Origin: Pseudonocardiales bacterium
GTDB lineage: Bacteria > Actinomycetota > Actinomycetes > Mycobacteriales > Jatrophihabitantaceae
Reading direction: 5' to 3'
Assembly (NCBI GenBank): GCA_030840445.1
Contig: JAVEEN010000335.1
Span: 1-36,952 of the forward strand
Length of the DNA stretch: 36,952 nucleotides
A model generated the notes under the pieces. The model was not told the DNA's origin and did not search any database. It saw only the letters and a program-made list of their open reading frames with translations. Positions 9,160 through 17,096 of the stretch are shown here, piece by piece. The position numbers and the translations under genes were made by a program. How positions within the stretch are numbered: position 1 is the stretch's first letter; every line of letters starts with the position of its first letter.

Positions 9160-10086
9160 CTAGGTGCTCCGTTTCAGATCAGTGTGCAGGCGCGGGATGA
9201 GACGGGTCGCAGGGTCCGGGGTCGGCTGCGTCTGGAAACGTGTGAGGGCGAACGTCACGACCTGGCCTGGTCGGCACTGGGCTGCGAGGTCGGCGCTATG
9301 CGGGTCGAGCACCGCGATGACGGGGTAGCCGCAGGTGGTCGGGTGCTCGGCGGAGAAGATAATCGGTAGTCCGTCGGGAGGGACCTCGATGGCACCGCGG
9401 ATGGTCGGCTCCGACAGCAGCTCGGCCTCGGTGCGGCGCCACAGGCGGGGACCGTTCAGGCGGATGCCGATGCGGTCGGAGGCGGCGTCGACCGCATAGT
9501 GGCCGCGCGAGAACAGGTCCATGGACTCGTCGGTGAACAAGTCGTCCCGCGGCCCGACAACGCCCTGCAGGGTGATCGGCTCGTTGGGCCAGCCTGCAAC
9601 CGGAGCTACGTCGACCAGCGGCGGACCGACTACCTCGCGTCCAATGGGGACCAGGTCGCCGACGCACAGTGCCCGTCCGAGGCCGCTGCGCTCGTCGGTC
9701 GAGCGGGAGCCGAGAACCGGCTCGGTGTCCACTCCCCCTCGCACCGCGACGTAGGTGCGCAGCCGCTGCGATGGGATACCGAACTGCACGACCGCACCGG
9801 CCGGCACCAGCTGCGGCCCGTCGCAGCGCCCGCTCACGCGGTCCACGGTGTAGCGACAGGTGGCACCGGTGACGGCGATGACCGCCGCCTGGTCAAAGCG
9901 CAGCGTGGCACCAGCGAGCAACAACTCGAGCGCCGCCGCGCCCTCGGGATTGCCCACCAGCCGGTTGGCCAGCCGGAGGCTGCCGCGGTCTGCCGCACCG
10001 CCGCCGGTGATTCCCCAGGCGGCGTAACCGACGCGGCCGAGATCTTGCACGCTCGCATGCGGGCCGGTCGCCAGTACCTCGATCAC
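9160..10086 (-). CDS. Biotin-dependent carboxyltransferase family protein, PxpC/KipA-like (5-oxoprolinase subunit C-like)
   Basis: A 308-residue protein of the AHS2/KipA family. The opening is diagnostic: SVQDLGRVGY, then ANRLVGNPEGAAALE at about residues 40-54, and later GVVGPRDDLF and PPDGLPIIFSAEHPTTCGYP. In the best-known system PxpC works with PxpB and PxpA as an ATP-dependent 5-oxoprolinase. Related proteins act in allophanate or urea amidolyase systems. The start is GTG at 10084-10086 with a poor ribosome site. The PxpB-like gene lies 49 bases upstream in the same direction. No PxpA (LamB/YcsF) gene is visible nearby, so the substrate may differ from 5-oxoproline or the partner may lie elsewhere. 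Confidence 0.9.
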   Translation of the reverse strand: MIEVLATGPHASVQDLGRVGYAAWGITGGGAADRGSLRLANRLVGNPEGAAALELLLAGATLRFDQAAVIAVTGATCRYTVDRVSGRCDGPQLVPAGAVVQFGIPSQRLRTYVAVRGGVDTEPVLGSRSTDERSGLGRALCVGDLVPIGREVVGPPLVDVAPVAGWPNEPITLQGVVGPRDDLFTDESMDLFSRGHYAVDAASDRIGIRLNGPRLWRRTEAELLSEPTIRGAIEVPPDGLPIIFSAEHPTTCGYPVIAVLDPHSADLAAQCRPGQVVTFALTRFQTQPTPDPATRLIPRLHTDLKRST

Positions 10087-10135
10087 CGGGTGGCAACAAT
10101 CATCACGAGGTGTCGGTCGACGTCACTCTTGGTCA

Positions 10136-10783
10136 TCACGCGGCCGTGAAACGGATGGACGAGCCTGGGGACAGCAATGCCGCCGGCAGCCGAGTCGGAT
10201 GCCACAGGTCGTCGACCACGCGGCCGATGAGCTGCCAACCGCCGGGTCCGGTGCGGGGATAGATTCCGGTGAACTCCCCGGCGAGCCCTACGGCGCCCTT
10301 GAGTACGTCCAGGCGCGGCGACGACCTCCGCGGCACGCGCAGGTTCGGGTCGCCGCCTGCGAGAAAATAGAACCCCGGGGCCATGCCGATGAGCACGATC
10401 CGGTAGCGACGGAGCTGGTGCCTGGCGATGACGTCGGCCGTACTCATCCCGGTGTGCTGGGCGACGTCGTCGAGATCGGGGCCGGCGTAGTCCACCCGCA
10501 CGCGGACCTCATCGAGCTGCCCGTGGGCCGCGTCGACGCCCGAAGCGGGCCCGGGCCACAGCTGGGCGAGCCGTTGGGCGAGGCGCGCCGGATCGGTCAC
10601 TGTGGGATCGAAGCGGATCAACACCGTGTGCAGACCCGGCACCGCCTCGACCAGACCTTCGACCACACTGTCGACCTTGCCTTGCGATGGCTGCGCCTCG
10701 AGCCGGCTGTGCAGCGCGGCGGCCTCGTCCGCGCTGTCGAGTTCGACGAGCACCGCCGAACGGCCGTAGTTCAGCACCCTCAT
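10136..10783 (-). CDS. Carboxyltransferase domain protein, PxpB/KipI-like (5-oxoprolinase subunit B-like)
   Basis: A 215-residue AHS1/KipI-family protein. The family signature is clear in the second half: GMAPGFYFLAGGDPNLRVPR at about residues 135-154, followed by ERR-type basic residues and LKGAVGLAGEFTGIYPRTGPGGWQLIGR. The N-terminus (LNYGRSAVLVEL) matches the usual opening of KipI proteins. The ATG at 10781-10783 has a GGAAGG site upstream. It is expected to form a heteromer with the adjacent PxpC-like protein and couple ATP hydrolysis to opening of a lactam or similar cyclic amide. It lies between the short-chain dehydrogenase and PxpC-like genes in the same minus-strand operon. Confidence 0.9.
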   Translation of the reverse strand: MRVLNYGRSAVLVELDSADEAAALHSRLEAQPSQGKVDSVVEGLVEAVPGLHTVLIRFDPTVTDPARLAQRLAQLWPGPASGVDAAHGQLDEVRVRVDYAGPDLDDVAQHTGMSTADVIARHQLRRYRIVLIGMAPGFYFLAGGDPNLRVPRRSSPRLDVLKGAVGLAGEFTGIYPRTGPGGWQLIGRVVDDLWHPTRLPAALLSPGSSIRFTAA

Positions 10784-10836
10784 GCCCGATCACCTTCCTC
10801 GACGAGCCCGAACGCCGGCGTAGGGCTGAGTCCGTA

Positions 10837-11664
10837 TCAGGCGAACAGGCTTCCAGGAATGCGGGGGTACTTGTCCAGCCCGAACACCTCGACCTGGGGC
10901 GAGCGCTGCTGGACGAGGACACCACCGTCGACGACCAGGCAGATCCCGGTTACGTACTCGGCGTCCTCCGAGGCCAGGAACACCGCCGGCCCCGCGAGGT
11001 CCTCGGCCCGGCCGCCGCGCCCCAGCGGGATCGTCTCGTCGCGAAGTTTGCGCGCCGCCGGCGCGAGGTGCGCGGGGTGTGTCGCGATCAGGCCGGGCAC
11101 CAGGGCATTGACGCGGATACCGTACGGTGCTAGCTCGATGGCGAGGCTCCGGGTCATCGCCTCGATGGCGCCCTTCGAGGCATCGTAGGCGACCGCGCCG
11201 CGATGCGAGCGGTTCGCGCCGCCGCTGGACATGTTGATGATGGTTCCGCCACGTGCCGCGACCATGATCTTTGCGACGCGGTGGATGAACAGGTAATGGC
11301 CCTTGAGGTTCGTCCTGATCATGTTGTCCCACCACTGCTCGTCGCCGTCGAGGAAGTGCCGCAGGGTGCTGACGTCGCCAGCGTTGTTGACGAGGATGTC
11401 CACGGTGCCGAACTTGTCGACAGCCATGTCCACGACGCGGTCGACGTCGGCTGGCAGACCGACGTCGGCTTGCACCGCCAGCGCCTGTCCACCGTCGTCG
11501 GTGATCTTCGCTGCCGCCTCGGCCGCTCCGTCGCCATTGATGTCGGCGATCACGACCCTGGCGCCTTCGGCGGCATAGCGGTGCGCTATGGCGTAGCCGA
11601 TCCCGTGGGCGGCGCCGGTCACGATCGCCACTTTGCCCTTGAGCTCGTCATTCGGTGCGCGCAT
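10837..11664 (-). CDS. SDR-family NAD(P)-dependent oxidoreductase
   Basis: A classical short-chain dehydrogenase, 275 residues from the ATG at 11662-11664. That start is chosen over the in-frame ATG 12 bases upstream because GAGGGG lies immediately before it. The cofactor motif TGAAHGIG is at residues 16-23, Asp41 at the end of the second strand favours NAD(H), NNAG lies at 93-96, and the catalytic Ser146/147, Tyr160 and Lys164 (YDASK) are present. The C-terminal VTGICLVVDGG is normal for the family, followed by an extra tail of about 25 residues. It sits between the FAD oxidase and PxpB-like genes and probably oxidises a hydroxy intermediate of the same route. Substrate unknown. Confidence 0.93.
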   Translation of the reverse strand: MRAPNDELKGKVAIVTGAAHGIGYAIAHRYAAEGARVVIADINGDGAAEAAAKITDDGGQALAVQADVGLPADVDRVVDMAVDKFGTVDILVNNAGDVSTLRHFLDGDEQWWDNMIRTNLKGHYLFIHRVAKIMVAARGGTIINMSSGGANRSHRGAVAYDASKGAIEAMTRSLAIELAPYGIRVNALVPGLIATHPAHLAPAARKLRDETIPLGRGGRAEDLAGPAVFLASEDAEYVTGICLVVDGGVLVQQRSPQVEVFGLDKYPRIPGSLFA

Positions 11665-11742
11665 GTTGCCCCTCATTCGTCTGTTCGCAGTTTCGGTAAT
11701 AGCTGCTTGGGTGTTCGGTCTTGCACCGGTGGGCGCTGGGGC

Positions 11743-12849
11743 TCAGATGACGATGCGCTCCACCCGCCGGGTGCCGTCGGCTGCGAACCGCTCGGCCCGC
11801 AGCGGGGCCAGATCGATCGTTGGCATGCGGCCCGTCACCAGTTCGGCCACATGCTCGCCGACCGCGGGAGAAAGCTGGAATCCGTGCCCTGAGAACCCTG
11901 TCGCGTAGTAGAAGCCGGCCAGCTGATGGGCCTCACCGACGATGCCGTTGTGATCTGGGCTCATGTCGTAGTCGCCGTGCCAGTAAGAGCTGATCGGCAC
12001 GTCGCCGAGCGCCGGTAGGCGCCGCACGGCCGGCTCCATCAGGTCCTCGGGTTCGAACTCGCGACCGCCGAACACGAGCCCCGGGCCTTCGCGGTGGAAA
12101 TAGAAGCCGGTAGCGAAGTCGACGGTCAGCGGGATGCCGTCGGACACCCCGCCGGCCTGCTTGGAGAAGAAGATCCGTCGGCGCACGGCGCTCACCGGCA
12201 GCTCGACTCCTGCGGTGGCGGCAACGGCGCCGGAGGCGACGCCGGCCGCGCAGACGACCGCGGGCGTCGAAATGTGTTCGTCGCCGACGTCGACCCCGAT
12301 GACCCGGCCGTGGTTGGTGACCACCCGGGTGACCTGCTCGCCCTGGCGGATCTGCACACCGCGACGTCGCGCTGCGGACGCGTAACCCTGCACAACCGAC
12401 TCGGGTGTGGCGTAACCGTCGAGCGGGCAAAAGGTGGCGCCGACCAGGCCGTCGATGTCCAGCTGCGGCACGACCTCGAGCGCGGCCTGCGGTGAGAGCA
12501 GCTCGACAGGGATTCCGAATGACCGCTGCATCCGTGCCGCCGCTCGGAACAGGTCGAGGTCGAGCTGTGAGTCGAGCAGGAAGAGATACCCGACCTGGTG
12601 GAAGAAGATCTCGCTGCCGGTCAGCTCCTCGAACCGGGTGAACTCAGCGAGTGAACGATGCGCAAGTTGGGTGTTCAGGGAGTCGCCGTGCTGCATCCGG
12701 ATCCCGCCGGCCGCCTTGCTCGTGGAACCGCTGCCCAGGGTGTTGGCCTCAAGGAGCACGACGTCGGTACATCCGGCCTCGGCCAGGTGGTACGCGACGC
12801 TCGTGCCGATGCACCCGCCGCCGACGACTACGACATCACAGGAAACCAT
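11743..12849 (-). CDS. FAD-dependent oxidoreductase, DAO/glycine-sarcosine oxidase family
   Basis: A 368-residue flavoprotein of the D-amino-acid-oxidase (DAO) fold. The N-terminus carries the dinucleotide motif GGGCIG (10-15) within DVVVVGGGCIGTSVAYHLAEAG, followed by SGSTSKAAGGIRMQHG, the usual FAD-contacting segment of sarcosine oxidase beta-like enzymes. The C-terminus contains YATGFSGHGFQLSPAVGEHV, the second typical FAD region. It probably oxidises the C-N bond of a secondary amine or amino acid, giving an imine that hydrolyses. It is the first gene of the minus-strand catabolic cluster, divergent from the GntR regulator, with a GGGGGC stretch before the ATG. Sarcosine, proline-like or D-amino acids are possible; no choice can be made from sequence. 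Confidence 0.9.
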   Translation of the reverse strand: MVSCDVVVVGGGCIGTSVAYHLAEAGCTDVVLLEANTLGSGSTSKAAGGIRMQHGDSLNTQLAHRSLAEFTRFEELTGSEIFFHQVGYLFLLDSQLDLDLFRAAARMQRSFGIPVELLSPQAALEVVPQLDIDGLVGATFCPLDGYATPESVVQGYASAARRRGVQIRQGEQVTRVVTNHGRVIGVDVGDEHISTPAVVCAAGVASGAVAATAGVELPVSAVRRRIFFSKQAGGVSDGIPLTVDFATGFYFHREGPGLVFGGREFEPEDLMEPAVRRLPALGDVPISSYWHGDYDMSPDHNGIVGEAHQLAGFYYATGFSGHGFQLSPAVGEHVAELVTGRMPTIDLAPLRAERFAADGTRRVERIVI

Positions 12850-13122
12850 CTAGCCCCCATTTCGGATCCCAGATGGGTATCGTAAACAGCGATTCCATGC
12901 GCCGTCAAGGCGTCATATCGTTCGTACCTTCCTTCTCTTGCCGAGCTTGTTAGGTGTGAGAGGCCGTTCGGGGTCATCATCTCCAGGTACGTGGTGAAGT
13001 GTTCTCGGATCCGAAATCGGCGCTTGATCGATAGGGTGATCGATCGGACGGCGTTGGGTTACGGTCTTAACGCGACAGGCGCAGGCCCGGTCGACGACTT
13101 GAGGGTGGGTGGGGTGGCTGCC
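12850..13122. promoter_or_regulatory. Divergent intergenic region between FAD oxidase and GntR genes
   Basis: This 273-base spacer must contain the promoter of the minus-strand catabolic operon and that of the GntR regulator, which commonly autoregulates. I saw no strong palindrome or convincing -35/-10 pair. The frame of the GntR gene is open for 132 bases upstream of the chosen ATG, so a longer N-terminus is possible but has no better ribosome site. Confidence 0.4.
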
Positions 13123-13947
13123 ATGTCGGACGAGTTGACGGAGCGTGACGGCATTGCTGAGCACGGTGCCGGCGCGCAGTCCGTGGCCGACCGGTCTGGC
13201 ACGCTCACCACAAAGGCCGACGAGATCGCTCGTTCCATCGAGGAGATGATCGTTGCGGGTCGGCTGCAACCCGACCAGGTGCTGCGCCAGGACGACCTGT
13301 CGCGGCAGTTCGGGGTGAGCCGCACGCCCGTGCGCGAAGCGTTTCGGCAGCTCGCCGCGCTCGGGTTGGTGTCGTTCGTCCCCAACCGCGGCGTGCGGGT
13401 GCGTGCGCTCGACCAGGACGAGTGGGGGGAGGCATTCCTCGCGCGGGCGGCCCTGGAGGCCGCGGCCGCGCACCGAGCCGCCTCGCGGATCACCGAGGCC
13501 GACCTGCGCCGCATCGACGAGGCGAACGAGGACTTCCGGCACCAGACTGACCTGTTGCGCAGCCCGGGTCTGAGCAGCGGCGAGCGTGAGCGTGCCTCGC
13601 TCGGGTGGATCGCTGCCAATGACGCCTTCCACGAGGCCATCTTGGATGCTGCGCAGGTGCCACTGATCGGTCGCCTCATCTCCGGCCTGCGGCGGGTCTT
13701 CTCCGGCGAGTCAATGTGGGCGCCCGGTTCGGCGGCCGATCAGCTCTACCAGGTCAACGTGCGACAGCACGACGCGATCAGGCATGCGTTGGCGGCGGGT
13801 AGCGCCGACGCGGCACGCACGCTGGCACATGACCACGTGCTGGACTCGTGGGAGATGCTGAAGGCTGTGTTGGCCGAGGCGCCGACCTCCGAGCAATCCG
13901 TGGAGGGGTCTGCGTCGCCGGCTACGTCCTCGGATCGGCGCTCATAA
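13123..13947 (+). CDS. GntR-family transcriptional regulator, FadR/FCD subfamily
   Basis: About 274 residues from the ATG at 13123, which has only a weak G-rich ribosome site; the frame is open upstream to 12991. The winged-helix domain (about residues 30-95) shows QDDLSRQFGVSRTPVREAFR and LVSFVPNRGVRV, standard for GntR proteins. The C-terminal all-helical FCD ligand domain follows, with an N-x2-FH-like segment (NDAFHEAILDA) and the QHDAIRHALAAG motif containing metal-binding histidines. FCD proteins usually sense carboxylic acids, fitting the CoA-transferase and keto-acid chemistry around it. It is divergent from the FAD oxidase operon and convergent with the CoA-transferase pair. The tandem repeat at 16445-16469 may be a target, but this is inference. 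Confidence 0.92.
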   Translation: MSDELTERDGIAEHGAGAQSVADRSGTLTTKADEIARSIEEMIVAGRLQPDQVLRQDDLSRQFGVSRTPVREAFRQLAALGLVSFVPNRGVRVRALDQDEWGEAFLARAALEAAAAHRAASRITEADLRRIDEANEDFRHQTDLLRSPGLSSGERERASLGWIAANDAFHEAILDAAQVPLIGRLISGLRRVFSGESMWAPGSAADQLYQVNVRQHDAIRHALAAGSADAARTLAHDHVLDSWEMLKAVLAEAPTSEQSVEGSASPATSSDRRS

Positions 13948-14005
13948 CGCGTCGATCCGTGGAGAGGTCCGCGTCGGCCACAAGGCAGGGTTCGTGGCAC
14001 AAACC

Positions 14006-15187
14006 TTATGAACGGCCGAGTATTTCCTCGTTGTGCTCGCCGAGGTGTGGGGGCGCCAGCCTGACGCTGGGCGCCGCCTCGTCGAACTTCCAAGGTGTGT
14101 TGACGACACGCACCGATCCCGCGTCGTCACGATGGAACTCCAGCAGCATGTGACGCTCGCACGTGCTCGGGTCCTCGAGTACTTGGCCGATGTCGCGTAC
14201 CGGACCAACCGGGACCCCCACCAGCTCGAGTGCCGCGATGGCGTCGAGGACCGTGGTGGTCGACAGCGTCGCATTCAGCTCCGCCACCAGCTGTTGTTTG
14301 TTCGCCACCCGCAGCGGATTCGTGCCGAACCGCACGTCGGCGGCCAGGTCGGGCCGGCCGAGCGCATCGCACATCCGCAGGAACTGCGCGTCGTTGCCTA
14401 CGCAGAGATTGATGAAGCCGTCGCCAGTGCGGAATGTGCCGTAGGGCGCGATGGTTGCGTGGCCGTTGTGGTCGGACGTCGGCGCTGCGCCAGTGCTGAG
14501 ATACCGCGCCGCATGGTGTGTCAACATCGACACCAGGCTGTCCTGCATCGCGATGTCGATGACTCGCCCTTGCCCGGTACGGTGGCGCTCGAACAGGGCG
14601 CTCACGATCGCCGTGGCGGCGAACATGCCCGAGGCGACGTCGCCGACCGGCACCCCCCACTTGGTCGGCTCGCCGGGCGGTCCAGTCATGTGCATGACGC
14701 CGCTCGTGCCCTGCAGGATCTGGTCGTACCCGGCGCGGACGCCCTGGTCCTGGCCGAATCCGCTGATCGAGCAATACACCAACCGGGGATTGAGTTCGCG
14801 CAGCCGGTGCGCTGCTAGACCCAGTCGCGCCGCCGTGCCGGGACGCCAGTTCTCGATGACGACATCCGCGTCGGCGACGAGCGCGAGCACCCTCTCGAGG
14901 TCCTCCGAATTCTTGAGGTCTGTGGAGATGCTGCGCTTGTTGCGGTTTACCGACATGAAGTACGCCGCGTCGCGTCCCACGAACGGCGGCCCCCAATGTC
15001 GGGAGTCGTCGCCGCGGCCGGGATCTTCGACCTTGATCACGTCCGCGCCGAGGTCGGCGAGCATCATCGTGCAGTACGGACCGGACAGCGCCTGGGTGAA
15101 GTCGACGACGGTGATGCCCGCCAGTAGCGACAGGCCGCCATCCTGGCCGGCGGCCTCGGTGCCGCGCGGGTCAGCCACGTACGGCAC
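14006..15187 (-). CDS. CaiB/BaiF (class III) CoA-transferase family protein
   Basis: A 393-residue class III CoA transferase beginning at GTG 15185-15187. The family hallmarks are VVDFTQALSGPYCTMMLADLGADVIK near the N-terminus, FMSVNRNKRSISTDL, and the catalytic aspartate Asp183 in PVGDVASG, matching the position of the covalent Asp of formyl-CoA transferase. The C-terminal LGEHNEEILG is also typical. It moves CoA between carboxylic acids. The start overlaps the end of the upstream CoA-transferase gene by 17 bases, so the two are translationally coupled, and they may form a heteromer or act in successive steps. The acids involved cannot be told from sequence. Confidence 0.92.
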   Translation of the reverse strand: MPYVADPRGTEAAGQDGGLSLLAGITVVDFTQALSGPYCTMMLADLGADVIKVEDPGRGDDSRHWGPPFVGRDAAYFMSVNRNKRSISTDLKNSEDLERVLALVADADVVIENWRPGTAARLGLAAHRLRELNPRLVYCSISGFGQDQGVRAGYDQILQGTSGVMHMTGPPGEPTKWGVPVGDVASGMFAATAIVSALFERHRTGQGRVIDIAMQDSLVSMLTHHAARYLSTGAAPTSDHNGHATIAPYGTFRTGDGFINLCVGNDAQFLRMCDALGRPDLAADVRFGTNPLRVANKQQLVAELNATLSTTTVLDAIAALELVGVPVGPVRDIGQVLEDPSTCERHMLLEFHRDDAGSVRVVNTPWKFDEAAPSVRLAPPHLGEHNEEILGRS

Positions 15188-16421
15188 CGCTGATCGCGCC
15201 GTTGGCGAGCAGTTCGGCGATGCGCTGCCTGCTCAAACCGAGTTCCTGCGCGAGTACCAGCTCGGTGTGTTCGCCGAGCGTCGGCGCGGGTTCGGCGGTA
15301 CTGACCGTCGAACTGAACCTCAACGGCGACCCCGGCGCCAGGTAGGCCCCCACGCCTGGCTGGTCCACGACCGAGACAATCTCGTTGGCCCCGTCCGCGC
15401 TCTGAAGGTGCCTGACGGCCTCGCCGAAAGTGCGGTAACGCGACCAGACCAGCGACGTGCCCGATAGGGCAGTGCAGACGTCGTCGACCGATCGCGCGGC
15501 AAACCACCGCTGGAACAGCCCGGCCAGCACCTCGCGATACTCGAAGCGGTCGTCCTCGACGGAGAAGTCGACGCCGAGCGAGGTCTCGAGCGCCGTGACC
15601 GGGCCAACCATGTCCGTCATCAGCAGCAGGTCGCGCCAGTGCCGCGAGGTCAGCGCCACCACCATCAGCCGACCGCCGTCGGCGCAGATGAAGTCCCGGG
15701 CGAACCCGCCGTACAGGTAATTACCGATTCGCTGACGTTGGACGTTGTTGATCTGCGCTTCGGCGAGAAACCCGAGATTGCCGGCCATCGCCAACGCGAC
15801 GTCGGCCAGCGCGACACGCACCCGGTCCCCCTCGCCGGTGAGCTCACGGCGCCGCGCGGCAGCGCTCACTCCAAGCGCCGCGTACAGACCGCAGGCGATG
15901 TCCCACGCGGGCAGCACGTGGTTGACCGGATCTGCATGGCCGGCCGGTCCGGTCACCATGGGAAACCCGACCTCGGCGTTGACGGTGTAGTCGACCGCGG
16001 GCGACCCGTCGCTTCGGCCCTCGACCTGGACGTGGATCAGATCCGGGCAGAGCTGCGCCAGCGCAGTGGCGGACAGCCAGTCGCGCCCGACCGCGTTGGT
16101 TAGCACTACCCCCGTGCCGGCAGGGCAGCCGGCGACGAGGTCGGTGATAAGCCTGCGCCCCTCCTCGGAGCGCATGTCCACCGTCACCGAGCGCTTGCCC
16201 TTGTTCAGTCCCGCCCAATACAGGCTCACGCCCGATTTCGTCAACGGCCAGCGTTGGGTGTCGGCCGCACCGCCGATCGGGTCGATACGAATCACGTCGG
16301 CGCCGAGCTGCGCCAGTGTCATGCCACCCAATGGTGCGGCGACGAACGACGAGACCTCGATGACCCGCAACCCGGACAGCACCCCCGATCGGCCGCCGCC
16401 CGCCTGAGAATCGGCCCGCAT
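15171..16421 (-). CDS. CaiB/BaiF CoA-transferase family protein, similar to 2-methylfumaryl-CoA isomerase (Mct)
   Basis: A 416-residue class III CoA-transferase homologue. The segments FVAAPLGGMTLAQLGADVIR, YWAGLNKGKRSV, NHVLPAWDIACGLYAALG and GNYLYGGFARDF closely recall 2-methylfumaryl-CoA (mesaconyl-CoA C1-C4) isomerase, as far as I can compare from memory. The catalytic aspartate is Asp174 in PAWDIA. An intramolecular CoA shift on a branched C5 dicarboxylate is therefore a better guess than a generic CoA transfer, but the specificity is unproved. The ATG at 16419-16421 is preceded by a strong GGAGGTGGGG site. It is the first gene of the pair, downstream of a good promoter and a tandem repeat. 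Confidence 0.88.
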   Translation of the reverse strand: MRADSQAGGGRSGVLSGLRVIEVSSFVAAPLGGMTLAQLGADVIRIDPIGGAADTQRWPLTKSGVSLYWAGLNKGKRSVTVDMRSEEGRRLITDLVAGCPAGTGVVLTNAVGRDWLSATALAQLCPDLIHVQVEGRSDGSPAVDYTVNAEVGFPMVTGPAGHADPVNHVLPAWDIACGLYAALGVSAAARRRELTGEGDRVRVALADVALAMAGNLGFLAEAQINNVQRQRIGNYLYGGFARDFICADGGRLMVVALTSRHWRDLLLMTDMVGPVTALETSLGVDFSVEDDRFEYREVLAGLFQRWFAARSVDDVCTALSGTSLVWSRYRTFGEAVRHLQSADGANEIVSVVDQPGVGAYLAPGSPLRFSSTVSTAEPAPTLGEHTELVLAQELGLSRQRIAELLANGAISGAVRG

Positions 16422-16444
16422 CGCCCCACCTCCAACCCCAGATT

Positions 16445-16497
16445 TGTACGGCCAAATAATGTACGGCCATCATGGGGTGCCTGAGCAATAATCTCAA
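16445..16497 (-). promoter_or_regulatory. Promoter and tandem TGGCCGTACA repeats upstream of the CoA-transferase pair
   Basis: Reading the minus strand, TTGAGA (16492-16497) and CATGAT (16469-16474) are separated by 17 bases and make a plausible sigma-70-type promoter. Just downstream the 10-mer TGGCCGTACA occurs twice (16460-16469 and 16445-16454) with a 15-base period, overlapping the expected transcription start. Such placement would suit a repressor. The nearby GntR/FCD protein is the candidate, by proximity only. Confidence 0.5.
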
Positions 16498-16655
16498 CCA
16501 CGATGCGACATGCGGTCCGACCGCAGGCTCATGGTAGGCGCGCGGTTCTGCACAGCCCGCTAGACCCTCCGGACTGCGGTAGTCACTGCCGCGTAGCCCG
16601 GCGCCGGTGGTCCACGCGCGCACTCACTGCGGTGAACCTGGGCGCGGCGTAACTA

Positions 16656-17096
16656 TCACCCCGGCAGCGTTTGCTCCACCCAGCTACGCAGTCTGTCTAG
16701 CGGTGCGGCTCCGATCTGGCGATCGACCACCTTACCGTCACGCATGATCAGCAGCGTCGGAATGGACTGGACCTCGAATCGGCGGGACAGCGTTGGTGCG
16801 ATATCGGCGTTGACCTTAACGAGCTTGAGGGTGCCGGCCTTTTCGGTGGCCAGTTGTTCCAGCGCTGGGCTGACCATGCGGCAGGGTCCGCACCACGGAG
16901 CCCAGATATCGACCAGCACCGGGATCGTCGCGGCTTCGGCAACGTCGGCGAAGGTGCCGTCGTCGGCTTCGACGATCCACGGCAGCTGGCTGTGACACCG
17001 TCCGCATCGCGGGGTGCCCTTCGCCGCCGCAGGAACCCGGTTCTTGGTGCCGCACACCGAGCACACCACAGCCGTTGCGTGTTTCATCGTGGTCAT
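16656..17096 (-). CDS. trxC: Thioredoxin with N-terminal zinc ribbon (thioredoxin 2 type)
   Basis: A 146-residue thioredoxin of the TrxC class. The N-terminal extension has two Cys pairs, Cys12/Cys15 (CSVC) and Cys31/Cys34 (CGRC), expected to bind zinc. The active site is WCGPC at residues 68-72 in the standard thioredoxin fold, with the cis-proline segment QSIPTLLIM. It reduces protein disulphides in the cytoplasm. Its ATG overlaps the stop of clpB as ATGA, making it the last gene of the chaperone operon and suggesting that disulphide repair and disaggregation are induced together. The symbol follows the domain layout, not a database match. Confidence 0.92.
   Translation of the reverse strand: MTTMKHATAVVCSVCGTKNRVPAAAKGTPRCGRCHSQLPWIVEADDGTFADVAEAATIPVLVDIWAPWCGPCRMVSPALEQLATEKAGTLKLVKVNADIAPTLSRRFEVQSIPTLLIMRDGKVVDRQIGAAPLDRLRSWVEQTLPG

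Noticed and set aside
10292-10310. CTTGAGT, half of an HspR HAIR element
   Set aside because: It lies inside the PxpB-like gene and has no inverted partner at the required spacing. No full HAIR or CIRCE element was seen in any stress-gene promoter of the window.
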